In this document: positions 11,918 to 22,512 of the stretch, piece by piece | How the letters are laid out: each line of letters begins with the position of its first letter | How positions within the stretch are numbered: the stretch's first letter is position 1 | NCBI GenBank assembly: GCA_037447655.1 | Contig: JBBHKE010001432.1 | Location: 156,018-220,017, forward strand | DNA: 64,000 nt | Direction: 5' to 3' | From: Zygnema cylindricum | Taxonomy: Eukaryota; Streptophyta; Zygnematophyceae; Zygnematales; Zygnemataceae | Made by a program: the position numbers and the translations under genes | The notes under the pieces: generated by a model | What the model saw: only the letters and a program-made list of their open reading frames with translations | What the model was told of the DNA's origin: nothing | The model's database searches: none

Positions 11918-12800
11918 TTGCCAACTCAAGCTTATATCTTAGAGGAAGAGGCCACTCAAATAGCTTTAAATGGTGAACAGTCAGCTGTAGCTTACAATGC
12001 TCAGACATATAAGCCGGTTGGATTTTCCGGAAATATGAACATTACTCCTAATCCGAATTATAGGCATTATAATAGGTGTGTCTATTGCTTTGGTCAAGGT
12101 CATGTTTTCCGGCTGTGTCCGACATTTATAAAAGCGTGTGAAACAGGAATTTATTGTCCGGGATGGAAGGTGCGGTTAGAGGATTCACCATCAAAAGTGT
12201 CGGCATCAAAACTGTCGGCTAAAAATGCAGCGTTCTTTGCAATCCATGACATCAGAAGACGAACAGCTAGAAGAAAAGGAAGACGTCACATTTTCACAAT
12301 CGGATGATGATGAGTTCTTTGCTTTTGCAAAGGATCTCATAGAGGGACCTCGAGAGAACGGGTGGATTATAGATTGCGGATGCTCATCCCACATGGGCGG
12401 CAAAAAGACTTACTTCAAAACCCTCACTCCAATTCCCACTCGTAGGATTTGTTATGCGGATGACAACGGTGTGGAGGCTACGGCAAAGGGAAGAGTGGAG
12501 TTAGATTGTGACGTCAATGGTCAAGATGTAAAAAGAACTTTACATGATGTTCTCTGTATTCTAAAGTTTAAGAAAAATTTGTTTTCCACTTCGGTGGCCA
12601 AAATGAAAGGATTTGAAATTTTACAAAAGAATGGGAAAAAGGTAGTAAGCAAAGATGGGAGAGTAGCTTTGGTAGGAACTAGAGGCCTAAATTGTTGTAC
12701 GGGATGGACTTGGCTAATGAAATTGACTTTGCATACTCGAGTGTCCTTCCAGAAAATGTTTTGTGGCATAAGAGGCTCGGTCATGATCATCATGAGAGGC
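11918..12800 (+). pseudogene. Copia Gag C-terminus and protease, element 2 (family B)
   Basis: Begins in mid-Gag at a conserved E-E-A-T-Q box. It holds a complete CCHC knuckle C-V-Y-C-F-G-Q-G-H-V-F-R-L-C at about 12078-12120. After a frame change comes the protease: W-I-I-D-C-G-C-S-S-H at about 12362-12395. Here the family's D-S-G-S-S reads D-C-G-C-S, so the catalytic Asp is kept. The S-T-S-V-A-K region follows. The 5' half of the element, including its 5' LTR, is absent. Confidence 0.8.
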
Positions 12801-15540
12801 TTGATAAAGTGGTAAAATAAAACATGATAGATTGTGTCGAATTAGGACAAAAGGACTCTCATATATGTGATCGGTGTGCTTTGGGAAAGCTTCACAAGCT
12901 GCCTCTGCCTCAAACCGCGGATAACCGAGCCACGGATTTGCTGCAAATTATTCATTCGGATGTGTGGGGACTGTCAAAATTCCCTTCCCTCAGTGGCAGC
13001 CGGTTTTTGGTCACTTTTACCGATGATTTCCCAAGATACAACAAAGTTTACTTTATGAAGGAGAAGAGTGAAGTGCTCACTCACTTCAAACATTCTTTGG
13101 TGTGGGCGGAAAAGCTTCATGGGAAACCGATCCTCGCCCTTCGATCCGACAACGGAGGTGAATATATTTCTCATACATTCTCTGACTATTTAAAAGAAAA
13201 TGGTACGCTCGCTAGTTTACAGTTCCCTATACTCCGGAGCAAAACGGAGTATCGGAAAGACTTAACTGGACCTTTAACGGAAAGTGCAAAAGCTATGATG
13301 TTAGATAAAAGGACAAGTTTTATTTTTGGGGTGAGGATTTCTCTTGTGCTTCAAATATTAGGTATAGAATGGAGACTAGAGCAGGAAAAGGAAAACACCA
13401 TATGGAGTGTGGAACGGAAGGAAGCCGAATGATAGTCACTTTCAAGTTTTTTGTAGTAAATGTTTTATTTTGGATAATCTTCCTATTTTTAAGCTAAGTC
13501 CGTAAGCAGTTCCCCGGATTTATATGGGATACGATGATGAGTCCGTAGGTTATAGAGTAAACAATATGGATTGAAAAATTCTTCAAGTTGCTAGGAATAT
13601 TCAGGTTAAGGAAGAAAGTCAATAGGTGGAGGTGTTTGGCATGACTGATTTAAAGAAAAATTCTAAAATCCAAGAAGATGTAATTTTTGAAAGTGTTCCT
13701 TTTACCTCTTCCACAACCTCTTCTTCCTCTGTCGGTAGCGAAACATCTCCTACTCCCACTTCGGAAACTACGGCTGGTCCACTTGCGGAGGATACTCCTC
13801 CTCCTCTTCCTCCTCCTCCTCCTCCTCCTCCTCCTCCTCGGCGGCAACGTACGGATCCAACATCCCCAACCTCAGATTTTCCGGGGGACGAAGGCAAAGC
13901 AACAGGCTGAGAAATGAACCAGTGGAGCATGCTCTATTTTTTGACTGAAAGATAGAACCTGTCACAATACAAGGAGGCTTTTTTATCTCCGGAAAAAGAT
14001 CAATGGATCTCCGCGGTGAATGATGAAATGTGATGGATAATGGAGGCTCAAACTTGGGAGCTTGTGGAGCTTCCGTCGGATCGAAATGCCATCGGTTGTA
14101 AGTGGGTCTTTAAAGTTAAGTTAAATACCAGATAATTCGATTGAAAAATATAATGCTAGGCTTGTTGCAAAAGGCTATAGTCAGAAAGAGGGAAATGACT
14201 ATGAAGAGACTTTCTCTCTGGTTGTCCAGATTCCAACTGTTAGAATTTTGTTGTCTTTAGCGGCCATTGAGGATATGGAATTACATCAAATGGATGTTAA
14301 GACCACTTTCTTGCATGGAGATTTAGAGGAAGTGATTCATGTAAAGCAACCAGAAATGTATGAAGAGACCGGAAAAGAAAATCTGGTTTGTAAGTTGTTT
14401 AAATCCTTGTTCGGTCTGAAGCACGCTCCTTGTCAATGAAATCTGAAACTAGATGAGTTTCTAACTGGTCTCCACTTTGTGAGGATTAGTTCAGATCACT
14501 CAATCTATGTTATGGAAGGGGAAGATGGGATTATGCACATTGTAGTTTATGTAGATGATTTGTTGTTGCTAAGTCATTAAATGAGATTAACAAACAAAAA
14601 GCTTCCTTGAATTCAAGATTTAAGATAAAGGATTTAGGGGAGGCAAAGTATAATCTTGGAATTTCAGTAGAAATGGATAGAGATAGGAGATTAATCTATC
14701 TAACGCAGCGGGAAGCGAAAAAGGAATGTTCTTGAAAAGTTCGGCATGGTAGAGGCAAAGGGAAGTGCCACTCCCATGAAATTTAAGCAAATAGTGGAAG
14801 GCATAGAGACGAATGGAGGAGTTATTTTTGAGGACACCTTTGAATCGAAGGAGGAAGATTTTATGGCCACCATTCTATACCAGCAGATTGTCAACAGCCT
14901 AATCTACTTCCTGAACTGTACGAAACCGGATATTGCGACAGCAGTTGGCTTTTTGAGCCGGAGTTTACAGAATCTGAGGAAATTGGATTGGAAGGCAGCA
15001 AAGAGGGTTCTTCGGTACCTTGAAAGGACACCAAATCTTCGACTTGCTCTTGGTGGAGAAGAAGTCAAAATTTAGACTTGCAGCGATGCTAGCTACGGAG
15101 ACATGCCAAGCGGCGTTCCCCCACCGGATTCATTTTGAAGATTGGAAGTGGAACATGTTGTTGGAGTAGCAATCCTCAAAAGGTAACAGCTCAGACTACA
15201 ATGGAGGCTAAATATATGGCGGTAAGCTCAGCTGTCAAGGAGAAACTATGGTTAAAGTCTCTCCTTCAAGAAGTTCATTTCATGCAATCCGGACATTAAA
15301 TAGTGTGGTGTGACAACCAAGCAGCTATTGCTTTTGCATCTAACCCGAGTCTCAATTCAAAAGCAAGCACATTGATATCAAGTTGCATTTTGTGAGAGAG
15401 AAGGTGATGAACAAAGTTTTGAAACTCAGTTATTAGTCGGATGAGAAGATAGTAGCAGGTATGATGACTAAGCCTTCATCGGCACCTAAATTGAAGTTTT
15501 GTAGGGAGGAATGTGGACTTAGTGGTTGAGAGAGTCTAAA
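12801..15540 (+). pseudogene. Copia integrase-RT-RNase H, element 2 (family B), broken
   Basis: Integrase: C-D-R-C zinc ligands near 12867, I-H-S-D-V-W-G near 12955 and R-S-D-N-G-G-E-Y near 13145. The P-E-Q-N-G-V-A-E-R box is frameshifted around 13230. A proline-rich linker follows (13790-13840). RT: K-W-V-F-K-V-K near 14100, H-Q-M-D-V-K-T-T-F near 14285, and an intact Y-V-D-D near 14550. The connection and RNase H regions lie between about 14740 and 15530, with M-E-A-K-Y (E to K change) near 15200 and C-D-N-Q-A near 15310. Many frameshifts. It ends at a polypurine tract just before the 3' LTR. Confidence 0.8.
13786..13842 (+). repeat. (CCT)n microsatellite in the element 2 linker
   Basis: Run of cct/tcc triplets coding for about 14 nearly consecutive prolines between the integrase and RT parts. 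The matching place in the minus-strand family B copy (around 19000-19100) has no such run, so the expansion is specific to this copy. Confidence 0.8.
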
Positions 15541-15552
15541 GGATTAAGGGAG

Positions 15553-15761
15553 TGTTGTTTTTGGAAACCTTTAGTCCTCTCTATATCTCGTGTGTGACAA
15601 AGAGATTCCGCACTTAGTCATTTTTGTGTACAGGATGAAGTATCGTAGACAAGATTTAGTGTTGTATGTAACTTCGAAGGGAGTACACAAATTTGGTACA
15701 CTCAAAGCACAAGTGTCGGTCCGTGAGGAAGTCAAGATTTTTCGTTCCGGACGACGAAGTA
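15553..15761 (+). mobile_element. Start of element 2 3' LTR (family B)
   Basis: Begins TGTTGTTTTTGGAAACC directly after the AAGGATTAAGGGAG polypurine tract. After 209 bp a second family B LTR start (TGTTGTTTTTAGAAAGC, 15762) takes over, so this LTR is interrupted or replaced. Confidence 0.65.
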
Positions 15762-16540
15762 TGTTGTTTTTAGAAAGCTTTAGTCCTCTCTATGCCTCAG
15801 CTGTGAGGGAGAGAGAGCTGTTCAGGACTTAAGCTATTTTTGGTTGAGTTTGGTTCAGTACTTACCAAAATTAGTGTGACAGTGAAGTTGGGAGTTCACG
15901 GTTCATTCACACTTGGGACACGCGTCGTCACTTGGGAGAATGCGTGAGTATGTCCTCCGTGGACGTACGGAAATTTGGCAGGACCACGGGACTTCGTGAA
16001 GTCAGTTCTACGGTGCCAAATCCTCTAATCGGACTGCTGACAGCCGCCGCCAAGAAATAGTGACGAGGCCTGACTAGATCATTATCACTTTACGTTGTCT
16101 GAACTTGGGTGTAAATATTTGGTAGAATAGAACTTTGTTCATAGTGAATTATTTGTTGTGATAGAATGTTAGATGTACGGCTGGAATGCCTCCGTACAGC
16201 TTAGTGTAGTTTCGATGTATAGAAGTAGGACTTAGTGAATTTGATTTTTAGGAACAAATGATATGAAAACTGTACACTCAGATTTATGTATTTGCATTTC
16301 TAAATATCTCACAGATCTTTGGGCGAAATTGATTGATATTTTGTGTGTGGCTTCCTTTGTATGTTATCTACAATGTGGTAAATTTTCAGGACCATTACAA
16401 CGTTTTTCTGAAAGGTATAGTCTGTCAAAGTTGTTGTTCAGCCATCGGTATTTGTGGAAGGTTCCTCTCTTGATTTGTTCTACGATGACTGCTGCTGCAT
16501 CTTCTTCATCTTCAGTGCCAGCAGTTGTCTCAGAACAACA
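15762..16540 (+). mobile_element. Family B LTR, 779 bp
   Basis: Start TGTTGTTTTTAGAAAGC, end GTCTCAGAACAACA. It is closely similar to the minus-strand LTR at 21365-22101, which lacks about 40 bp present here near 16120-16160. The last bases form the start of the Gag frame (M-T-A-A-A-S-S-S-S-S-V-P, from about 16484). No clear target duplication: aagta on the left and acaat on the right. Confidence 0.75.
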
Positions 16541-16559
16541 ACAATAATTTTATCTTTTC

Positions 16560-17180
16560 CTTCATTATTCACCATATTTTGAAAATCACTGATAGTTGGT
16601 AAGTAAACGTATTCGCTGACTATAAGTGTAACCTTTTGTGTAGGGGGACGGACTAGATTGTCGTCCCAGCCGTTTCTGAATTTTCCTGCAACTCATGCAG
16701 TTTTATTTAAAGGACATACTCTAAAAGTATGCTCCACAGCATTACAATAAAAACAGTTTTGAAGTCCATTTTCAGACTTACGACTACTCCTATTTTATTG
16801 AAATTGTGATCTAACACCTTCAATATTCCTCCTATCATTTAGAGCCTCTTTACTAGCCTCTTCATCTAAAACAATTCTAATTGCTAGAGGTAAATTCCAA
16901 TCCTTTTTATCAATTTGATTTAATCTTTCTACAACACACCTATATTCTTTAGGTAATCCTCTGACTAGCAAGGGAGCCTTTTGAGCATTTGCAAAGTTTC
17001 ATCTTGCAATATCATTTTCTACAAACAATCATTTGTATCCCACTACATTATTTCAGCATGCTACCTCCTACATACTTATATTCAACTATTTTTGTAGCAC
17101 TAATATTCCAGTGATACACGGAAGTCTAGTCAAAGTTGTAGAAAAACAATCTGCCAGAACTTTAATAAAACCAACAACTT
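16560..17180 (-). pseudogene. Copia Gag fragment, B-related older element, minus strand
   Basis: Minus-strand translation gives L-L-V-R-G-L-P-K-E-Y, I-V-L-D-E-E-A-S and a CCHC knuckle C-F-Y-C-N-A-V-E-H-T-F-R-V-C near 16715-16760. These line up with L-L-K-G-F-P-N-E-Y, I-L-A-E-E-A-T and C-V-Y-C of the family B Gag at 20473-21003. Protein similarity is moderate, so this is a separate subfamily. Stop codons are present. Confidence 0.6.
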
Positions 17181-17565
17181 CACAATAAAGTGACACACAG
17201 ACCAGACACACAATGGTTCTGCAAATCTGTGACAAGATTACAAATATAGAGAGGAACATACACGCAAAATTTCAGATAATTATGCCATTCAATCTGAGAG
17301 TAATCCTCAGATAAAAATTCCCAAAAATCACCATAAACAGTTTTTGGTAGAGAAAGTTCCTTCACTACAAAAAAAAACTAAGTCCTAAATCCTACTCATA
17401 TACACAAAACGTTGAAATGTGCGAAGGCATACCAGCCGTACGCTAAGTACCAACTACCTCTATTACTGTGAGTATACTAGAGTACTTCGAGGTATGTCAA
17501 AAATGAATTAAGCTACACTAATAAACTAATTAACAAATCGACAAATCTTTGTTCTATCAAAACTT
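17181..17565 (-). mobile_element. Older B-like LTR, distal part, minus strand
   Basis: Shares the block 'aggcataccagccgtacgctaagt' with the family B LTR (aggcattccagccgtacatctaac at about 21714). It is the continuation of the LTR piece 22107-22512 and was separated from it by insertion of the family B element with TACAT duplications. Confidence 0.55.
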
Positions 17566-17570
17566 TACAT

Positions 17571-17773
17571 TTTTTTTCTGAGACAACTGGTGGCACTGAA
17601 GATGAAGAAGATGCAACAATAGTCATCGTAGAACAAATCAAGAGAGGAAGCTTCCACAAATACCGATGGCTGAACAACAACTTTGAAAGACTATAACATT
17701 CATAAAAACGCTCTAAACGTCCTGAAAATTTGCCACATTGTATATAACACACAAATGAACACACACGCAAAAT
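17571..17773 (-). mobile_element. 3' LTR remnant of element 4
   Basis: Matches the terminal 200 bp of the 5' LTR, including the LTR-encoded start M-T-I-V-A-S-S-S-S-S-V-P. The U3 side is missing and joins the RNase H frame at about 17773. Confidence 0.75.
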
Positions 17774-20476
17774 TTGACTTCCTCTCCACCGAGAGAGAGT
17801 CTAAGATTTCGAGTTCCTGCAAGATAACGAAGAACTCTCTTTGCTGCCTCATAGTCTGACTTCCTTGGATTTTGCAGGCTTCGGCTTAAGGCTCCAACCG
17901 CTGCTACGATGTCGGGACGAGTACAATTCATGAAATAAATGAGGCCTCCGACAATCTGCCTGTAAGGAATGGAGGACATAAAATATGCCTCCCCTGAATC
18001 TAAGAAATCATCAACTAAAACACCACCATCCGTTTCCGTGCCCTCCAATTTCGGCTTGAATTCCATAAAAGTGGCACTCCCCTTTGCTTCTAACATGCCA
18101 AACTTCTCTAACATGTTCTTGATTGCTTCTTTTTGAGTTAAATATATAATTTTCTATTACCTATCTCTTTCAACTTGAATTCCTAGAATATACTTAGCCT
18201 CACCCAAGTCTTTCATTTCACACCGAGAATTCAGAGCTGATTTTATTTTATTAATCTCATTGATGGATTTGCTAATCAGTAGCAAATCATCTACATTTAC
18301 TGCCACATAAATCAATCCATCATCACCTTGCATTACATAAACTGAGTGATCTGAACTGATCCTGGTAAAGTAAAGATTGGTAAAAAACTCTTCTAATTTC
18401 AGGTTCCATTGTCTCGGAGCCTGTTTCAAACCATACAGGACTTCAATAGTTTACACACCAGATTTTCTTTCCCTTTTTCTACATACATCTCTGGCTGCTT
18501 CATATATATTACTTCCTCTAAATCACAATGCAAGAAAGCCGTCTTAACATCCATCTGATGCAATTCGATATCCTCTATTGCAGCAAGAGATAGCAAAACT
18601 CTAACAGTAGGAAAGCGAACCACATGAGAGAAGGTCTCTTCATAATAAATTCCCTCCTTTTGGCTAAATTTCTTAGCCACCAGTCTAGCTTTATATCTCT
18701 CAATTGTGTTATCAGGGTTTAATTTGAATTTGAAGACCCACTTCAACCGATAGCTTTCGGGTTCGGTGGGAGCTCCACAAGTTCCCAAGTTTGGGCTTCC
18801 ATAATTGACTTTATCTCCTCATTTGCATCTGAGATCCAATTATCATTTTCAGGAACAGAAAAAGCTTCATGAATAGTAAGCGGTTCCCCTGTGCTTGCAA
18901 AAAAAACACTCTCAACTTGGTCGCCTCGAAGGCGGATGCTTTGCCTTCTTCATCCGAAAAATGTGATGCGGGATCTTTTGGGTCCCTACCTTGCCGCACA
19001 GGGCGTGTATTGGGAGGAGCATCAACAAAAGGCGCAGCTCCAAAAAGAGTATTAGACGGCCCAAAGGCATTTGGGAGAGAGGTAGAAGTAGTAGAAGAGG
19101 TTGGAGTAAAAGGTACCTGCTCAAGAATGATATATTCCTGTATTTTCTCATTCCTTTTAGTTGCATCCATGCTAAAAATGTCAACAGATTGACTTTTTTT
19201 TATTTTGAATATTCTTTGCTGTTTGAAGGCATCCTCCGTGAAGATTATAGACTCTATAACCTATAGATTCATCATCATAGCCTAAAAAGACACCAGGTAC
19301 AGATTTTGGACTAAGCTTCCAATTAGGAAGATTATCCAAGATAAAACATTTGCTACCAAAAACTCTAAAATGACTGATATTTGGCTTTCTGCTTGTCCAA
19401 ACTTCATAAGGTGTCTTACCCCTAACAGCTCGGGTTTCCACTATATTTCTGATGTAGGAAGCACAATGAAAAACTTCCCTCAAAAACTTTGGATCCACAC
19501 ATTTATCGGCCATCATAGATCGAGCACATTCAGTCAAAGTCCGATTAAGTCTCTCGGCAACATCATTTTGTTCCGGTTTGTACGGAGCACTAAATTCACG
19601 AGAGATGCCATTCTCTTTCAAAAAATCAGCAAATGCATGAGATACATACTCTCCACCATTATCCGTTCGCAAAGCAAGAATAGATTTGCCGTGAAGTTTC
19701 TCCGCCCAGATTTTGTAGTGCTTAAAGTGAGTGAAGACTTCTCCCTTCTCCTTCATGAAGTATAGGCGACTATATCAGGAGTAATCGTCTGTAAAGGTGA
19801 CAAAAAAGCGGCTGCCACCAAGAGAGGGAACTTTGGAAGGGCCGAAGACATCAAAGTGAATAGTACCAAGGAGATTTGTTGCTCGATGATCAGAAACTTC
19901 TGGTAGAGGAAGCTTGTGAAGCTTTCCGAGAGCACAACCATCACAGACATGGGACTCTTTTTGACCAAGCTTGACTCCCACTATCATATTATGGTTTATC
20001 ATCTTAGTAAGTCTCTCATGATGCACATGACCAAGCCTTTTATGTCACAAAACATTATCACATAAGACACTGGAGTACGCAAAATCAATTTTATTAGCCA
20101 GGTCCATGCGGTACAAAAAGTTTGGGCCTCTAGTTCCTACTAGAGCTACTCTTCCATTCTTGCTCACTATTTTCTTGCCATTTTTCTGGATAACCTCAAA
20201 GCCTTTGCTTTCAGCTACAGACGTAGAAAACAAATTTTTCTTGAACTTTCGAACATACAAGACATCATACAAAGTTCTCTTAAGAACCTTTCTATCTATC
20301 ACACAATCCAAATCTATGTTTCCTTTGGCATTTGATTCAACAACATAGCCAGAAGCATAAAAGATCTGACGTAAAGGAATAGAAGACATCTCCTTAAACC
20401 AAGACTTGTTCCAGCACATGTGTGAAGAGCTGCCTGAATCCATTATCCATCCGAGGTCCTTTTCTCCTTCCATCAT
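17774..20476 (-). pseudogene. Copia protease-integrase-RT, element 4 (family B)
   Basis: In minus-strand order: protease D-S-G-S-S-S-H at about 20420-20440; GAG-pre-integrase H-K-R-L-G-H and the C-D-G-C zinc ligands near 19930; integrase with F-D-V-F-G-P, R-T-D-N-G-G-E-Y near 19650 and P-E-Q-N-D-V-A-E-R near 19560; a linker; RT (18157-18788) with H-Q-M-D-V-K-T-A-F near 18555. The RT catalytic box reads N-V-D-D instead of Y-V-D-D (about 18290). RT connection runs at 17774-18114 and stops where RNase H should continue. In-frame TGA stops replace a Trp (about 20047) and an Arg (about 19774). Frameshifts lie near 20480, 19175, 18790 and 18430. Confidence 0.85.
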
Positions 20477-21420
20477 GTCGAGTTTGGCGAGAGCAAAGAA
20501 CTCTTTGTCATCAGTTTTTGGAAAACTCGTGTCGTTTCCTCGGTCTTTTTCTTCTCCAATTCCGTATCCTCCGCTGAAAATGCAACAATTTTATTCGGAG
20601 GTTTTTGGGAAATGGGAGGTCCGCGGTGTCTCCATCCTTTTCGAAAGGTACCTGTTTCAAGAGCTTTTATATACAAAGGACAAGCTCTGAAGGAGTGACC
20701 ATCAGTATAGCAATAAACACATTTCTCAAACTGAGGATTAAAGTGATTCCCTTGATATCTACTTTCCCTCTGAAACTGAGCCGTAAATGCTACAGCTGGT
20801 TTTCCAAATCCTAAAACTGTCTGAGTAGCCTCTTCTGCCAAGATAAACTCTATAGCTGTTTGCAAATTCGAAAGAGGTTTAGACAATTTTTTCATTTCAT
20901 CTGAGGCTCCTTTATATTCATTAGGAAACCCTTTTAGGAGAATCATGGCCTGATGATAAGGGGAGAAAGTCCCCCAAGAACATGCATTTTCTGAAAGTAA
21001 CATTCAAAACCGATTAGTGTGTTCCACCATGCTACCACCTGTGTACTTATACTCATAGATTTGACCAGCAATTATAATCTCATGCTGGTCACTAGCTTTA
21101 ACATAAGAAGATTTCAATGCATCCCACAAATCTGATGCCTTTGTAACATTAATATATGTCATATGCAATTCTTTTGATATCATAAGCTTTACTAAATGCA
21201 AAGCCTGGTCATTTTTTTGATCAAAGTTGGCATCAGATTCTGCCAATGATCCATTTAACACATAAATAAGTTTCACTTGCTTGAAGTAAGACTTAACCAA
21301 ATTTGCCCAATACAGATATTCACGTCCATCAAAGACCGGAATTCGTGAAGGCGGGCCCGTGACATGTTGTTCTGAGACAACTGCTGGCACTGAAGATGAA
21401 GAAGATGCAGCAGTAGTCAT
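20477..21420 (-). pseudogene. Copia Gag, element 4 (family B)
   Basis: The frame starts with M-T-T-A-A-S-S-S-S-S inside the LTR, passes the primer-site-encoded V-T-G-P-P-S-R-I-P, then has the Y-L-Y-W box, the W-D-A-L-K-S-S-Y box and, after one in-frame TGA at 21004-21006, L-L-K-G-F-P-N-E-Y. A complete CCHC knuckle C-V-Y-C-Y-T-D-G-H-S-F-R-A-C lies at about 20680-20721. Only one stop separates two long open parts. The frame then shifts before the protease. Confidence 0.85.
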
Positions 21421-22101
21421 CGTAGAACAAATCAAGAGAGGAAGCTTCCACAAATACTGATGGCTGAACAGCAACTTTGAAAGACTATAACATTCATAAA
21501 AACACTCTAAACCTCCTGAAAATTTGCCATAGTGTACATAACATACAAATGAACATACACACTAAATTTCAATCAATTATAATCACAAATCTGTGAGATA
21601 TGTAGAAATTGAAATTACATAAAACTGAGTGTACAGTTTTCATATCATTTGTTCCTAAAAATCAAATTCACTAAGTCCTACTTTTATACACCGAAACTAC
21701 ACTAAGCTGTACGGAGGCATTCCAGCCGTACATCTAACATTCTATCACAAATATTTACATCGAAGTTCAGACAACGCAAAGTGATAATGATCTAGTCACG
21801 CCTCGTCACTATTTGTTGGCGACGGCTGTCAGCGGTCCGATTAGAGGATTTGGCACCGTGGAATTGACTTCACGAAGTCCACTGGTCCTGCCGAATTTCC
21901 GTACGTCCACGGAGGACATACTCACGTATTCTCCCAAGTGACGACACGTGTCCCAAATGTGAATGAACCGTGAACTCCCAACTTCACTGTCACATAATTT
22001 TGGTAAGTACTGAACCGAACTCAACCAAAAATAGCTTAAGTCCTGAACAGCTCTCTCTCACAGCTGAGGCATAAAGAGGACTAAAGCTTTCTAAAACAAC
22101 A
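21365..22101 (-). mobile_element. 5' LTR of element 4 (family B), 737 bp
   Basis: Minus-strand start TGTTGTTTTAGAAAGC at 22101, end CTCAGAACAACA at 21365. Followed by a worn primer-binding site (tgtcacgggcccgcc). Flanked outside by TACAT. Confidence 0.85.
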
Positions 22102-22106
22102 TACAT

Positions 22107-22512
22107 CAACGTCAACCGTACATGCTGGGTCATAGAAGATTGAATCCGGTCGTCTTCCGAACATAATAGACGGCGGTCTATGTCCACCGTCCGTAAACAC
22201 AATTTGGCATTGTAGATGAGACGTCGCGCGTAGCTGTACTACTCAAAGTGTATGTGGGAACCGAATACGGATATTCCAAAATATTTTTTTCGTTGTTCTG
22301 ACGCATGTCCCAGAAGTGTATTAATCCGTGTACTTGCTTATTACTCAGTTAGTGACAAGATAATGTTATCGTTCAACATCAGCAACGAAGTAATTTCGTC
22401 ATTGACTTCCCAACGGACTAATCAAATATTCTAAGTCATGAATTCTATCTCTCTCTCCTCACAACTGAGGCATAAAAATCGAGGCATAGAGAGGACTAAA
22501 GCTCTCAGAACA
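22107..22512 (-). mobile_element. Older B-like LTR, proximal part, minus strand
   Basis: Minus-strand start TGTTGTTCTGAGAGCTTTAG at 22512, resembling family B LTR starts, followed by the B-type 'tcctctctatgcctc' block. It continues at 17565 on the other side of element 4. The start abuts a family A polyprotein fragment at 22513, so this element had inserted into family A coding sequence. Confidence 0.65.

Larger units (their letters stand above)
17566..22106 (-). mobile_element. Family B copia element 4 with TACAT target duplications
   Basis: Minus-strand element. The full 5' LTR is at 21365-22101, the internal region at 17774-21364 and a shortened 3' LTR at 17571-17773. TACAT stands at 17566-17570 and 22102-22106. 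The 3' LTR terminal bases have changed (ttttttt instead of tgttgtt). The proximal part of the 3' LTR and the end of RNase H are deleted, so coding sequence is fused directly to mid-LTR. It lies within an older B-like LTR. Confidence 0.8.

Noticed and set aside
13619-13965. Poly-Gly/Arg/Glu proteins on the minus strand
   Set aside because: Shadows of the CCT microsatellite read in other frames.
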